From the NCBI GenBank assembly GCA_964502525.1, contig CAZCXH010000123.1, positions 1 to 14,832 of the forward strand: a stretch of DNA of 14,832 bases. Direction: 5' to 3'. The stretch comes from DATLYB01 sp964502525 (GTDB lineage: Bacteria > Bacteroidota > Bacteroidia > Chitinophagales > CAIOSU01). Positions 7,282 through 14,125 of the stretch are shown piece by piece (the stretch's first letter is position 1; each line of letters opens with the position of its first letter). The notes under the pieces were generated by a model. The model was not told the origin of the DNA. It did no database searches and saw nothing but the letters and a program-made list of their open reading frames with translations. A program made the position numbers and the translations under genes.

Positions 7282-9151
7282 CCAATGCTTCTGACTCCAT
7301 TTCCACCGGAGCAGCTTCCGCAACGAGTTCCTTTTCTATCTTCAGATTATTCACGATGAACTCCTGTCTTTCGGGTGTATTTTTCCCCATGTAGAAATCC
7401 AGCAGGTGCTGAACTTTCTCTTCATGCCCCACGCTCACAGGTTCAAGGTGAATATCGGGACCGATGAATTGCTTGAATTCGTCAGGGGAAATTTCCCCTA
7501 ATCCTTTGAAGCGCGTAATCTCCGGTTTGCCCTTCAGCTTTTTAATGGCTTCCTGCTTCTCTGCTTCGTTGTAGCAGTAATGCGTGTCCTTCTTGTCGCG
7601 TACCCGGAATAACGGGGTTTGCAAAACATAGAGGTGATTGTTTTTTACGAGATCGGGGAAAAATTGCAGGAAGAAAGTAATCAACAGCAAGCGGATGTGC
7701 ATGCCGTCAACGTCAGCATCAGTAGAGATTACTATATTATTATAACGCAAATCATCAAGGCTTTCTTCAATGTTAAGCGCTGCTTGCAATAAGTTAAATT
7801 CCTCGTTTTCGTAAACGATTTTCTTGGTAAGCCCATAACAATTCAGCGGCTTTCCGCGCAGGCTGAAAACGGCTTGTGTGGCAACATCCCTGGCGGTGGT
7901 AAGCGATCCAGAAGCCGAATCACCTTCTGTGATGAATATAGTTGACTCGTGGGCGCGTTCATCATTGGTGTTATAGTGTATCCGGCAGTCACGTAGCTTT
8001 TTATTGTGGAGATTAGCTTTCTTGGCGCGCTCACGGGCGAGTTTCTGGATGCCTGCGAGTTCCGTGCGCTCGCGTTCTGATGAAAGAATTTTGCTCTGCA
8101 ACGCTTGCGCGACTTCTGCGTGCTGATGGAGATAATTATCAAGATGCTTCTTCAGAAAATCGGTGATGAATGTTTTCATCGAAGGACCGCCCGGGGCAAT
8201 GTCCTGCGAGCCGAGTTTGGTCTTTGTCTGCGATTCGAACACCGGCTCAATCACCTTCACGCTGATGGCGGCAACTATTGAACTGCGTATGTCCACGGCA
8301 TCGTATTCTTTCTTGTAAAACTCGCGGATGGTCTTGACGAGCGCTTCGCGGAATGCTCCCTGGTGCGTTCCGCCCTGGGTGGTGTGCTGCCCGTTGACAA
8401 ATGAATAATATTCTTCGCCATATGCATTAATGTGCGTGATGGCACATTCGATATCTTCATCTTTAAGGTGGATGATAGGGTAGAGGGGTTCCTCGCTGAG
8501 GTTGGCTTTCAGCAAATCAAGCAAACCGTTTTCAGAATAGAATTTCTGTCCGTTGAAGTTGATGGTGAGGCCGGGATTCAGATAGCAGTAATTCCACATC
8601 ATCCGCTCCACATGCTGCATGCGGAACTGGAAGTTGTGGAACATCTTCTCGTCAGGAACGAAAGTGATTTTGGTGCCGGAGCGCTGCGAGCTTTCCTGAA
8701 GCCTGTAATCTTTAAGCACCGCGCCTCTTTCAAACTCTGCCTGCTTTGTTTTCCCCTCGCGGAAAGCCTCCACTTTGAAATAGCTTGCGAGCGCGTTCAC
8801 GGCTTTCGTTCCCACGCCATTCAGCCCTACGGATTTCTTGAAAGCCTTGGTGTCATACTTTGCTCCCGTATTGATGACGGAAACGCAGTCAATCACTTTG
8901 CCGAGGGGAATCCCGCGCCCATAGTCGCGCACGGTGACGGTCCGGTCTTTGATGGAGATGTCAATGGATTTGCCATTACCCATCACAAACTCGTCAATGC
9001 TGTTGTCAATGGTTTCTTTCAGCAAAACATAAATGCCGTCATCCGGTGCGGAGCCATCGCCCAGTTTGCCGATGTACATGCCTGGGCGCAGGCGGATGTG
9101 TTCTTTCCAGTCAAGAGATTTGATGTCTTTTTCGGTATATGTTGCTTCCAT
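7268..9151 (-). CDS. parE: DNA topoisomerase IV subunit B (ParE)
   Basis: With the start at 9149-9151 the product is 627 residues, close to E. coli ParE (630). The frame stays open to 9349, but the extra 66 residues resemble no topoisomerase N-terminus, whereas METYTEKD-like MEATYTEKDIKSLDWKEHIRLRPGM is typical. The GHKL ATPase site includes E46 and N50 (KETIDNSIDE), DYGRGIP (76-82) and GLNGVGTKAVNAL (109-121). The TOPRIM domain has EGDSASGS (409-416) and DADVDG (478-483), and FKGLGEI follows. EGDSASGS rather than GyrB's EGDSAGGS, together with the short C-terminus, supports ParE over GyrB. With ParC it forms the ATP-driven type IIA enzyme that unlinks daughter chromosomes. No parC is next to it: the downstream neighbour is the convergent PNGase-like gene. 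Confidence 0.93.
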   Translation of the reverse strand: MEATYTEKDIKSLDWKEHIRLRPGMYIGKLGDGSAPDDGIYVLLKETIDNSIDEFVMGNGKSIDISIKDRTVTVRDYGRGIPLGKVIDCVSVINTGAKYDTKAFKKSVGLNGVGTKAVNALASYFKVEAFREGKTKQAEFERGAVLKDYRLQESSQRSGTKITFVPDEKMFHNFQFRMQHVERMMWNYCYLNPGLTINFNGQKFYSENGLLDLLKANLSEEPLYPIIHLKDEDIECAITHINAYGEEYYSFVNGQHTTQGGTHQGAFREALVKTIREFYKKEYDAVDIRSSIVAAISVKVIEPVFESQTKTKLGSQDIAPGGPSMKTFITDFLKKHLDNYLHQHAEVAQALQSKILSSERERTELAGIQKLARERAKKANLHNKKLRDCRIHYNTNDERAHESTIFITEGDSASGSLTTARDVATQAVFSLRGKPLNCYGLTKKIVYENEEFNLLQAALNIEESLDDLRYNNIVISTDADVDGMHIRLLLITFFLQFFPDLVKNNHLYVLQTPLFRVRDKKDTHYCYNEAEKQEAIKKLKGKPEITRFKGLGEISPDEFKQFIGPDIHLEPVSVGHEEKVQHLLDFYMGKNTPERQEFIVNNLKIEKELVAEAAPVEMESEALVNVE

Positions 9152-9298
9152 GATTCGATGGTTTATGTCTTGACGCTTGCTGCTGTCAACAATCGGCAAA
9201 ACTGATTGCTGCAATAATAAATCTGCAATACTGCAGAACGTAATGCTTCTGAAACCTTTAATCCACAAGCTCTTTGAAGCCGTACGATTTCGGGGACA

Positions 9299-9306
9299 CA
9301 AAATTA
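9299..9306 (-). promoter_or_regulatory. Possible -7 element for parE
   Basis: The minus strand reads TAATTTTG, a perfect TAnnTTTG match, about 147 nt upstream of the chosen parE start. No -33 TTTG is seen at the right distance. The 272-bp gap to the divergent sigma-like gene shows no other strong signal. Confidence 0.22.
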
Positions 9307-9423
9307 CCTTCTTTCCAGCTTCAGATTTTCCGCTATCCACATTGTGCAAACCATTTTAATGGCATAAATGTTGAAACTAATACCTGTGGTTGCCGTAACA
9401 GAAAAACCCGATAACCTGAAAAA

Positions 9424-9930
9424 ATGGGAAAGATTGTTAAGAAGGAATTTAAAGGCGTCCGCGCTTATCGTGATGATAAGTTCATAGAAACTGAACTTTG
9501 CGCGCGTTTTCAAAAGGGTGACTTGCCGGCTTTTACAGAGTTGGCCAGTGCTTATTCAAAACTGGTGGATACCGTTGCTGCGAAATATGACGGTCGTCAA
9601 CTGCCGAAATCAGAGCTGGTACTGTATGCCAAAATCGGACTTCTCAAAGCTGCGCATCGCTATGATGAAAGCAAAATGGTGAGTTTCCGCCTCTATGCCA
9701 TCTGGTGGATGAGGCAGGTAATATTAAAAGCATTGCATGAACAGGCAAAGATTGAGCAGATTCCTGAAATGCTCATTCAAAACATGCAGGAGATAATTGA
9801 ATCGTTCAGGCAAAATAAAACGATCCTGAGCCACGACCTTGAGCGTATTGAGATTTCCGGAACCATTGAAGATGAAATTACCGGGATAGAAAAATTCAGA
9901 ATCCGTAAAAATAACGGGAGAAACTCCTGA
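9424..9930 (+). CDS. Short sigma-70-like protein containing only region 2
   Basis: This 168-residue protein carries a recognisable primary-sigma region 2 and nothing else of the family. Residues 28-55 (RFQKGDLPAFTELASAYSKLVDTVAAKY) match region 2.1. Residues 63-79 match region 2.2, and F88-Q98 (FRLYAIWWMRQ) match region 2.4. The Y91, W94, W95, R97 and Q98 positions equal E. coli sigma-70 Y430, W433, W434, R436 and Q437, which act at the -10 element. HEQAKIEQIPEML (105-117) corresponds to the start of region 3.0. The remaining 50 residues are charged and show no region 3 or region 4 helix-turn-helix. In region 2.2 the residues equivalent to Q406, E407 and N409, used for core binding, are L67, Y68 and K70. 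It is not truncated by a neighbour: the stop is clean and the next gene is convergent 5 bp away. The role is unknown; it could be an alternative sigma, a decoy or a regulator. Confidence 0.75.
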   Translation: MGKIVKKEFKGVRAYRDDKFIETELCARFQKGDLPAFTELASAYSKLVDTVAAKYDGRQLPKSELVLYAKIGLLKAAHRYDESKMVSFRLYAIWWMRQVILKALHEQAKIEQIPEMLIQNMQEIIESFRQNKTILSHDLERIEISGTIEDEITGIEKFRIRKNNGRNS

Positions 9931-9935
9931 CCGGT

Positions 9936-10604
9936 TTAAGAACCTTCTCCTTCAAACTTGCTCTTATACTTTCGTATCCATACCGTTAACAATGGGGCGG
10001 CAAGCACAGTCGGTAGCAGCCAGAAAATCCACGGCTGCTCAAAGTCGGGGAAAAATTTTCCTCCGTTTTGTACAAGAAAGGCTGTAACTGCCGCAATCAA
10101 CGAAGCGCACATCGCCTGCATGTGATGATACCACCACCATTGTTTTTCGTCAAATTTATTTGTGCGGAAAATTTTGATATCGTTCCATGCGGTTCTGCAG
10201 GTGCCGAAACCGAAAACGACAGAGATAGTTCCGAAAAGAACATTTCCTTTCACAAGCAGATAAGCCGCCATTCCCAAAAGGTAAACTCCAAAAAGCAGCG
10301 TGAATATTGCCGCTATCCAGTCAATCAGCTTTTCCTTTCCTGCCTTCTTCCGTTTCAGCACGCGGTAGCCGCTGAAACACAGATAAAAGCTGAACACCGC
10401 AATCACGAGCAGAAAAAAATTGAAACGATAAAAAGCAATCACCAGCAGTGCGCTGACAAAAATCCAACCCATGCACAGCATGTAAGCAATGCCGATTCGC
10501 TTATGCAACTTTGCTCCTTTCTTATTAATGAGATTCAGCGTGCCAAACAGCAGTGTAAGAAAACCCGCAAGGGCGTGGCTTTTCAGGAAAAATTGTTCCG
10601 CCAT
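9936..10604 (-). CDS. Seven-helix membrane protein, DUF2306-like
   Basis: The 222-residue product is strongly hydrophobic, with about seven predicted membrane segments (near 9-27, 40-58, 61-83, 93-118, 120-135, 163-182 and 190-211). Histidines H10 and H34 (KLHKRIGIAYM) and H160-H161 (WWWYHHMQAM) sit at helix ends. The order, a His in helix 1, then a loop H-x-x-x-G-x-x-Y, then a late His-His, is typical of the DUF2306 family of integral membrane proteins, whose function is not established. Conserved histidines in such bundles can bind metal or haem, but that is inference here. The gene lies 82 bp downstream of another membrane-protein gene on the same strand, so the two may be cotranscribed. 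It converges on the sigma-like gene with a 5-bp gap. Confidence 0.68.
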   Translation of the reverse strand: MAEQFFLKSHALAGFLTLLFGTLNLINKKGAKLHKRIGIAYMLCMGWIFVSALLVIAFYRFNFFLLVIAVFSFYLCFSGYRVLKRKKAGKEKLIDWIAAIFTLLFGVYLLGMAAYLLVKGNVLFGTISVVFGFGTCRTAWNDIKIFRTNKFDEKQWWWYHHMQAMCASLIAAVTAFLVQNGGKFFPDFEQPWIFWLLPTVLAAPLLTVWIRKYKSKFEGEGS

Positions 10605-10686
10605 GAGCGGTGAAAATACGGAGACTTCCGCAAAACAAATCTTTAGCTTGTCAGAATGCTGTTCTCTGCGATGAAAGCGGATGGTG

Positions 10687-11451
10687 CTATTTCTTCTTTT
10701 CCAAAAAACTGCGATAAAACATATAGCCGATTCCCGGAATGATTATGAGGGAGATTTTGAAAACATGCGCCCATCTCAGATGCTGAGGGTTGCTTATGTA
10801 GAAAATTCCAACACCTGTCATCAGGAGAATAAACAACACCGTAATAATTTTCGCGATGGGGCGCTCGTAGAAAGAGCGTTTTCTTTGAATGAGTTTTTCT
10901 TTAGGAGAAACAACGGCAGGATTCGCCTCACGCGTAGCAGCAGACTTCGAGACGAGTGTGGTTTCATTTGTTGTGCCGATACGCACATTTCGCGCTTCCA
11001 CAATCGCAATAAATGCGCTCTTGAACTCTTCAAAGCCTGCAAAAAACTTTCCGTTGTCGGAAATTTTAAGGTCGTTTGCCAGTCCATGCACCTCTACGTT
11101 GATAAAATGGAATTTTTCAAGTCCTCGGGTCATATCTTCTCCGATTGAATAGGAACTGATGCGGTTCCATGGATAAAACTTTTTCTTTTCATATTTCCAC
11201 CACCTCCACGGCAGCATCGGGCGGATTTGCACAGCAATGCCTTGCTCATCAATCGAATAAACCGTTTCACCGGAAAGCAACCCGATGCAAAGAGTAATGC
11301 CTCCGAACAACGCTGCCATCGCAAATAAAAAATGCAGTTCAAGAAAAATGGGAATGAACATCAGCCCCATGCTCACCTGCACGATAATGAGGAGGGCAAT
11401 CCCCATTGGGAGCATGAAGGATTTGGTGGTGTAAGAAACTGCGTTGCTCAT
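10687..11451 (-). CDS. Membrane protein with a probable bacterial PH-like domain
   Basis: From the ATG at 11449-11451 the product has 254 residues (MSNAVSYTTKSF...). The frame is open to a GTG at 11499, but the ATG gives a more ordinary lead-in to the first helix. Two membrane helices (about 11-31 and 35-55) are followed by a soluble beta-rich segment (about 60-150: YSIDEQGIAVQIRP, WNRISSYSIG, FHFINVEVHGL). A charged linker and two more helices (about 198-220 and 229-246) come next, then a basic tail. Helix pairs followed by a compact 'I-D-x-x-G-I... W-x-x-I' domain are characteristic of bPH/DUF304-like membrane proteins, whose functions are mostly unknown. I cannot name the family with certainty. 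It is divergent from the carboxylase gene and may be cotranscribed with the DUF2306-like gene. Confidence 0.6.
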   Translation of the reverse strand: MSNAVSYTTKSFMLPMGIALLIIVQVSMGLMFIPIFLELHFLFAMAALFGGITLCIGLLSGETVYSIDEQGIAVQIRPMLPWRWWKYEKKKFYPWNRISSYSIGEDMTRGLEKFHFINVEVHGLANDLKISDNGKFFAGFEEFKSAFIAIVEARNVRIGTTNETTLVSKSAATREANPAVVSPKEKLIQRKRSFYERPIAKIITVLFILLMTGVGIFYISNPQHLRWAHVFKISLIIIPGIGYMFYRSFLEKKK

Positions 11452-11527
11452 GGTGTAATCTTGTAAAAAATACGAATTCACCGGTTTAAAGTTTTCCACC
11501 GTACAACCCTGTTCGCAGGCTGATTAG

Positions 11528-11559
11528 TTTTATCCAACGCCTGTCAAATCGTATTTTAG
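11528..11559 (+). promoter_or_regulatory. Possible promoter of the carboxylase gene
   Basis: TTTT at 11528-11531 and TATTTTAG at 11552-11559 approximate the TTTG and TAnnTTTG pair with a 20-nt spacer, each with one mismatch. The -7 part ends 17 nt before the ATG. It lies in the 125-bp gap shared with the divergent membrane-protein gene. Confidence 0.28.
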
Positions 11560-11576
11560 CTCATCCAAACTCAACG

Positions 11577-13175
11577 ATGCGCCCCATCAAATCGAAAATC
11601 CATACGCAGTCAAAATCTTTCAAAGAGAATTATGAGAAGATGACCGCTCTTGTCGCGGAGTTGAATGAAAAACTGAAAGAGAGCCTCAACCAGGGAAGCG
11701 AGAAGCACCTGAAGAAAGCGCGTGAAGCAGGAAAATTTTCAGCGCGTGAAAGAATAGAACTCGTATTGGATAAAGACAGTCCTTTCCTGGAACTCTTGCC
11801 TCTTGCGGGTTTGGGCATGGATGGCTTTGGCGCAGGCGGCACGATGGTGGCGGGAATCGGTTTGGTGAGCGGAAAGTTGTGCATGGTAAATGCCAACGTA
11901 GGCACGAAGAAAGGCGGAGCAATTGATTATGCCACGTTGCAGAAAGGGTTGCGTACGGGAGAAATTGCGCGTGAAAACAAATTGCCGATTATCAGCCTCG
12001 TTGAATCGGCAGGCGCAAATCTTCCCGAGCAGGAGAAGATTTTCAACTTCGGTGGAATTACATTTCGTGAAATCACAAGACGCTCAAAAGCAGGACTCAC
12101 CACCATCAGCGTGGTGTTTGGAAATTCTACGGCTGGCGGAGCATACATACCGGGCATGAGTGATTATGTGGTGATGGTGAAGAAAGCTGCAAAGGTTTTT
12201 CTTGCCGGACCACCACTTGTGAAAATGGCGACCAACGAAATCACCGATGATGAAAGTCTTGGCGGTGCGGAGATGCACAGCCGCGTGTCGGGCGTTTCGG
12301 ATTATCTCGCACAGGATGAGTTAGACGGCATCCGCCTCGCGCGTGAAGTCATGTCGTTTCTCAAAGAGCCGGAAGAGGCATTTGTTCCGCAAGGTGAGGT
12401 ACACGCGCCATTGTATAATCCCGATGAAATTCTCGGCATCGTCAGCCCCGATTTGAAAATTGCGTTTGACGCGCGTGAAATCATCGCGCGCATTGTTGAC
12501 GGTTCCGAATTTTCTGAATTCAAACCCGAATACGGCTCCACGCTCGTTACAGGCTTTGCAAAAATTCACGGCTATCCGGTCGGCATTCTTGCGAACAATG
12601 GCGTACTGTTTTCCGAATCGGCAAACAAAGGCGCACACTTCATTCAGCTCTGCAATCGCAACGACACACCGCTCATTTATCTGCAAAACATTACCGGCTT
12701 CATGGTCGGTAAAAAATACGAGGAGGGTGGCATCATCAAGAACGGAGCGAAGCTGATTAACGCTGTTTCCAATAGCACGGTGCCTGCGATTACGATTATG
12801 ATGGGCGCATCCTATGGCGCGGGAAATTATGCAATGAGCGGAAAAGCCTACCAGCCACGATTCCTGTTCTCCTGGCCCAATTCACGCATTGCGGTGATGG
12901 GTTCAGAACAGCTTTCAGGCGTGATGGAAATCATTCAGCGGCAGGCGGCAGAAACAGCGGGCATTCCTTATGATGCCGAGCAGGGAAAGCAAATGCAGGA
13001 ATACATGATGAAGGAAGTGGAGAAGAAATCCACCGCATGGTATTCCACCGGCAACCTCTGGGACGATGGCGTCATTGACCCGCGCGAAACAAGAAATTAT
13101 CTGGGGTTTTGCCTCGCCATCGTGAACCGGCAAAAAGTGAAGGGAACAAGTGAATATGGAGTTTTTAGAATGTAG
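11577..13175 (+). CDS. Acyl-CoA carboxylase carboxyltransferase (beta) subunit, methylcrotonyl-CoA carboxylase type
   Basis: The product has 532 residues and both crotonase-fold halves of the carboxyltransferase. The N half has SAGANLPEQ and GNSTAGGAYIPG (182-193), the glycine-rich oxyanion and acyl-CoA pocket. The C half has LQNITGFMVGKKYEEGGIIKNGAK and GASYGAGNYAMSG (410-422). The block KVFLAGPPLVKMATNE...LGGAEMHSRVSGVSDYLAQDE closely matches the beta subunit of 3-methylcrotonyl-CoA carboxylase, giving more support to that branch than to propionyl-CoA or acetyl-CoA carboxylase. The subunit moves CO2 from carboxybiotin to the gamma carbon of methylcrotonyl-CoA in leucine breakdown. It needs a biotin carboxylase/BCCP alpha subunit, which is not encoded nearby. 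The ATG at 11577 is the first one and gives the usual helical N-terminus. The substrate is inferred; a geranyl-CoA or other acyl-CoA variant is possible. Confidence 0.88.
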   Translation: MRPIKSKIHTQSKSFKENYEKMTALVAELNEKLKESLNQGSEKHLKKAREAGKFSARERIELVLDKDSPFLELLPLAGLGMDGFGAGGTMVAGIGLVSGKLCMVNANVGTKKGGAIDYATLQKGLRTGEIARENKLPIISLVESAGANLPEQEKIFNFGGITFREITRRSKAGLTTISVVFGNSTAGGAYIPGMSDYVVMVKKAAKVFLAGPPLVKMATNEITDDESLGGAEMHSRVSGVSDYLAQDELDGIRLAREVMSFLKEPEEAFVPQGEVHAPLYNPDEILGIVSPDLKIAFDAREIIARIVDGSEFSEFKPEYGSTLVTGFAKIHGYPVGILANNGVLFSESANKGAHFIQLCNRNDTPLIYLQNITGFMVGKKYEEGGIIKNGAKLINAVSNSTVPAITIMMGASYGAGNYAMSGKAYQPRFLFSWPNSRIAVMGSEQLSGVMEIIQRQAAETAGIPYDAEQGKQMQEYMMKEVEKKSTAWYSTGNLWDDGVIDPRETRNYLGFCLAIVNRQKVKGTSEYGVFRM

Positions 13176-13227
13176 ATGAGATGACGTACTGATTTAGATT
13201 CATTTGTAAGTCGTACTCGTTGGGTAG

Positions 13228-13393
13228 CTCCCTTTTGCCTGGCGCGAGAATGACGCGTTGATTTTTTGAGCGCCTGCCTTCTCGTGCCATATCATCGTTC
13301 GGTTTAATGCAAGTTAATTATTTTACCGATTGGCTGGGCACGAGAACCTAACGCTCATGGCTTGGCTACATTCTCGCGCCAATCGAGGGGGAG
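13228..13393. repeat. Long imperfect fold-back (five nested complementary arms)
   Basis: Five perfect complementary arm pairs nest around one centre near 13312. They are CTCCC (13228-13232) with GGGAG (13389-13393), TGGCGCGAGAATG (13240-13252) with CATTCTCGCGCCA (13369-13381), and GAGCG (13268-13272) with CGCTC (13352-13356). The inner pairs are TTCTCGTGCC (13279-13288) with GGCACGAGAA (13337-13346), and TCGGT (13299-13303) with ACCGA (13325-13329). Coordinate sums stay within 26621-26628, so the arms are collinear. It could be a cruciform, a MITE-like element or a structured RNA. Confidence 0.65.
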
Positions 13394-13422
13394 TTTGAGG
13401 TGTTTAGGATGTAGTCCATAAA

Positions 13423-13463
13423 ATCCCCCTTGCGAGAGGCATTGTGTGCAAGCGAAGGGGGAT
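13423..13463. repeat. G/C-rich hairpin
   Basis: ATCCCCCTT (13423-13431) pairs perfectly with AAGGGGGAT (13455-13463). An alternative inner pairing CTTGC with GCAAG is available. No T-run follows on either strand, so it does not look like an intrinsic terminator; it is probably part of the surrounding repeat. Confidence 0.5.
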
Positions 13464-13622
13464 GCGTTGGCTTTGAGCGTTTAGCAGGGGGATGATTTGA
13501 GGGTGCTTCGTATCTCGATCGTTTGTAACTCACACTCGCAGCGATGCTCGTCAGGAGGGTGGTCGTATTTATTGGCAACAAAGACTCAATCAATTTTCAA
13601 AGAGTATTTATCAACATCAGCG

Positions 13623-13645
13623 AAATTAAAATCACATTTTAATTT
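13623..13645. repeat. Perfect AT-rich palindrome
   Basis: AAATTAAAAT (13623-13632) and ATTTTAATTT (13636-13645) form a 10-bp perfect stem with a CAC loop. It is AT-only and has no GC clamp, so it is a weak terminator candidate at best; it may be an operator-like site or chance. The rest of 13539-13690 holds nothing I recognise. Confidence 0.4.
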
Positions 13646-13691
13646 TCTTCAGGACACGCCCGTTTGCTAAAATCTGCTGTGGAAAATACTA

Positions 13692-13723
13692 TTTGATTCG
13701 GAATTGGGTCAGTACTACTTTTC
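13692..13723 (+). promoter_or_regulatory. Likely promoter of the 125-aa gene
   Basis: TTTG at 13692-13695, a 20-nt spacer and TACTTTTC at 13716-13723 fit the Bacteroidota TTTG / TAnnTTTG arrangement with one mismatch in the last base. The element ends 15 nt before the ATG at 13739. Confidence 0.4.
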
Positions 13724-13738
13724 AGAAAAATTACAGTC

Positions 13739-14116
13739 ATGAAAGAATTATCCTCCGAAGAACTTTTGAAAAGAAATGATGTGATAAAATTGCGTCATCG
13801 TTTTTGTTGTGAAGTATCTGACTCAACAAGAAAACATATTTGGACATTAATGTGGTATCATGACGATCACAAGATCAGAATAGAGGAAATCACAAACGAA
13901 AATCTTAAAAACCAGGAAAATTTAAAACCATATTTGACCAACACGTACAAATATATCCTGCTCAATCCAGATCACGAGGATTATAATATTCTTTTAGAAT
14001 TCAGGATTAATGACGATAGCAAACTCTATATTGTACTTCTCAGAAATTCTCCAAGAGGGAAGAGTCTCGATTTAATGATGAACAATGAAGTCCTCGCTAA
14101 AGGGATGTATAATTAA
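13739..14116 (+). CDS. Hypothetical protein, 125 aa, not recognised
   Basis: A soluble, highly charged 125-residue product with no signal peptide or membrane segment. The N-terminal half is helical and Lys/Glu-rich (KELSSEELLKRNDVIKLRHR), with an adjacent Cys pair in RFCCEVSD and a WTLMWYHDDHK segment. The second half alternates strand-like stretches (YKYILLNP, YNILLEFRI, SKLYIVLLR), suggesting a small alpha/beta domain. I do not recognise the family. The gene is clearly more AT-rich than the conserved genes (about 30% G+C in 13801-13860), and it follows a repeat-rich gap, which suggests accessory or transferred DNA. A plausible promoter lies just upstream. It converges on the next gene with a 9-bp gap. 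Confidence 0.6.
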   Translation: MKELSSEELLKRNDVIKLRHRFCCEVSDSTRKHIWTLMWYHDDHKIRIEEITNENLKNQENLKPYLTNTYKYILLNPDHEDYNILLEFRINDDSKLYIVLLRNSPRGKSLDLMMNNEVLAKGMYN

Positions 14117-14125
14117 GCATCTTCG

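Larger units (their letters stand above)
13203..13538. repeat. Composite intergenic repeat flanked by imperfect direct repeats
   Basis: TTTGTAAGTCGTACTCG at 13203-13219 and TTTGTAACTCACACTCG at 13522-13538 match at 14 of 17 positions and bracket a structured region with no convincing gene. Between them lie a long fold-back, a G/C-rich hairpin, an 8-bp direct repeat TTTGAGCG (13265-13272 and 13472-13479) and an extra GGGGGAT at 13487-13493. The layout suggests a non-autonomous dispersed element or a mosaic of short intergenic repeats. No transposase is present. Confidence 0.45.

Noticed and set aside
8432..9205. Plus-strand frame of 257 codons opposite parE
   Set aside because: It mirrors the ParE ATPase domain codons, resembles no family, and overlaps the parE start.
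9209..9236. Two copies of CTGCAATA followed by CTGCAG upstream of parE, considered as iterons or an operator
   Set aside because: Only two short copies with no further periodicity and no replication gene nearby; likely chance.
9152..9349. N-terminal extension of ParE by 66 residues
   Set aside because: The extension has no similarity to topoisomerase N-termini, and the internal ATG gives the expected length and sequence.
10068..11148. Plus-strand frames of 155-181 codons opposite the two membrane-protein genes
   Set aside because: They are antisense to frames with clear membrane topology, and their own products are low-complexity and unlike known proteins.
13366..13593. Minus-strand frame of 75 codons in the intergenic repeat
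   Set aside because: It runs through the fold-back and hairpin arms, so its sequence is dictated by the repeats; no start signal or domain is visible. It may appear in annotations as a spurious multicopy ORF.
13176..13738. tRNA, CRISPR array or attachment site in the largest gene-free gap
   Set aside because: No cloverleaf, no regularly spaced identical repeats, and no integrase or tRNA 3' end are visible; only inverted and imperfect direct repeats are seen.
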